DNA from: an uncultured Bacteroidales bacterium
GTDB lineage: Bacteria; Bacteroidota; Bacteroidia; Bacteroidales; ML635J-15
Direction of reading: 5' to 3'
Length of the DNA stretch: 7,110 nt
NCBI GenBank assembly: GCA_905233405.1
Contig: CAJOEG010000075.1
Location: 1-7,110, forward strand
Part shown: positions 6,121-7,110 of the stretch, one piece after another
How the letters are laid out: each line of letters opens with the position of its first letter
Numbering within the stretch: position 1 is the first letter of the stretch
Position numbers and translations under genes: made by a program
Notes under the pieces: model-generated
What the model was told of the DNA's origin: nothing
The model's input: the letters and a program-made list of their open reading frames with translations, nothing else
Database searches by the model: none

Positions 6121-7110
6121 CTACCTAACAATGATTTCGTCACAGAAAATCCAGCATGGCTGCCCAACACCACGGTGCCATTCTGGGTTCACCCTTAACG
6201 ATTCAGCCACAATCCTTACAAACCTAGCCTTTTGTTTTATGGCAAACTTGAAGCTGACTATCTTATACTCTGTAAGTTTTTCTCCATTCACATAGTCAGT
6301 ATGGCTGACCTTACTCCATTTCTTCCCATCGTCAGAAAGATAGCAAGACACCTTTTTCGGAACAAAAATCCAGGACAGCGGATACAGAAGGAAATCTGCC
6401 GAAACTTCATTTATCGCTTGTTTATCATCCAAATCAATCACGACATCCATATCCTCCCCATTAAATCCCAGCCAGTTATAATTATAATTCATTGCTCCTA
6501 CCCTACCATCAGTCAAAGCCTTAGGTCCCCCAACATCGTATGTATCGCTCCATTTTGTGGAACAAGACACAGTCTTTCCTGCCGCAAGATTAACACCTAC
6601 CGATTTCGCAATATGATTGCAAATGTTTTCATACATCTGTTCTGGAGTAAACATTGCCTCATCCAACTGCTTTATACCCAAACGTTTGCAGTCCGCCACA
6701 AACTTCTCGGCCAATTGTATCATTTCTGGCTTTACAATTTTCTGACCTCTATCATCGGTTGTAAAATAAGATAGTTCTTCACCAAGTTCATACAACGACA
6801 AGTCCAGTACGGCAAAATCGAGTGACATTTCCAGCAAACGCAACCTATCGTCGTATACCTTACGTTCTTCGTTATTACAAGCATCGTAAGGAACAACAGC
6901 ATACGCAGAATCAAACAGAGAACGATATATTTTTATCTTGTCCAATGCCAAGTAACCATCCTTTGCGTCAATCGGATAGCCATATATGTTGAGTGACTGT
7001 CCAGACTCTACCAAAGCCTGTTGCATAGTATCATAATACTTGCCAATATAAGCCGCCCTGTTTTTACCATAATGTGCACGTAGGAAACAACTGCGAAGAC
7101 TATCAACATC
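6121..7110 (-). CDS. Partial DUF4838 domain protein with C-terminal discoidin (F5/8 type C) domain
   Basis: The 5' end is beyond the right edge. The frame is open for 28 codons upstream of the ATG at 7026, reading in part FLRAHYGKNRAAYIGKYYD, which fits the DUF4838 family pattern of an (F)LR-YYG-A-YI--Y segment, so that ATG is internal. Numbered from it, residues 1-140 continue the family's helical part (YRSLFDSA, RLRLLEMSLDFAVLD). Residues 146-301 look like a discoidin domain: a start resembling N-LA-GK-VS-ST, then ALTDGR, WLGF, VVIDL, VSCYLSDDGKKW and ARFVRIVAES. DUF4838 proteins are usually about 700-800 residues and are thought to be glycoside-hydrolase-like, acting on glycans at the surface or in the periplasm; the discoidin domain would bind sugar. 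No T9SS sorting domain follows, as the protein ends IIVR. Its substrate and signal peptide cannot be judged here. Confidence 0.82.
   Translation of the reverse strand, partial: DVDSLRSCFLRAHYGKNRAAYIGKYYDTMQQALVESGQSLNIYGYPIDAKDGYLALDKIKIYRSLFDSAYAVVPYDACNNEERKVYDDRLRLLEMSLDFAVLDLSLYELGEELSYFTTDDRGQKIVKPEMIQLAEKFVADCKRLGIKQLDEAMFTPEQMYENICNHIAKSVGVNLAAGKTVSCSTKWSDTYDVGGPKALTDGRVGAMNYNYNWLGFNGEDMDVVIDLDDKQAINEVSADFLLYPLSWIFVPKKVSCYLSDDGKKWSKVSHTDYVNGEKLTEYKIVSFKFAIKQKARFVRIVAESLRVNPEWHRGVGQPCWIFCDEIIVR

Noticed and set aside
6232..6774. Plus-strand open frame of 180 codons inside the DUF4838 gene
   Set aside because: It is opposite a frame with clear DUF4838 and discoidin features, and its own translation shows no domain or plausible composition.

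Overview
The window looks like chromosomal DNA from a Bacteroidota bacterium, most likely of the order Bacteroidales. Three things point there. Two neighbouring genes end in the two classes of type IX secretion (T9SS) sorting domain. Promoter-like sites match the Bacteroidota form TTTG-N(about 20)-TAnnTTTG rather than the sigma-70 -35/-10 form. The histidyl-tRNA synthetase has the eukaryote-like motif 2 usual in this phylum. No tRNA, rRNA, insertion sequence or CRISPR array is visible.

Layout, left to right. (1) 1-1541 (+) is the 3' part of a large secreted protein: at least five Asp-box beta-propeller repeats, two Ig-like domains and a type A T9SS sorting domain, followed by a strong hairpin terminator. 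(2) 1594-1783 is AT-rich and holds a good Bacteroidota promoter and a small palindrome. (3) 1784-3322 (+) is a complete surface protein with a signal peptide, about four fibronectin-III-like domains and a degenerate type B (gliding-motility-type) sorting domain, followed by a terminator. (4) A very compact junction (3344-3422) carries that terminator and the promoter of the next pair, ychF (3423-4520) and hisS (4531-5892), which lie 10 bp apart and are probably one operon. (5) 5893-6120 has no credible gene but is rich in hairpins. It also holds a minus-strand promoter that no gene explains, so it may encode a small RNA of about 74 nt. (6) 6121-7110 (-) is the 3' part of a DUF4838 family protein with a C-terminal discoidin (F5/8 type C) domain, running off the right edge and convergent with hisS.

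The two left genes share a logic: both are Sec-exported and then sent to the cell surface by T9SS, one through a type A and one through a type B signal. ychF and hisS are translation-associated housekeeping genes. The DUF4838 gene suggests surface or periplasmic glycan work. I see no new multi-gene defence or mobile system. The observations most worth checking are the possible small RNA beside hisS, the altered switch region of YchF and the eroded type B sorting domain.
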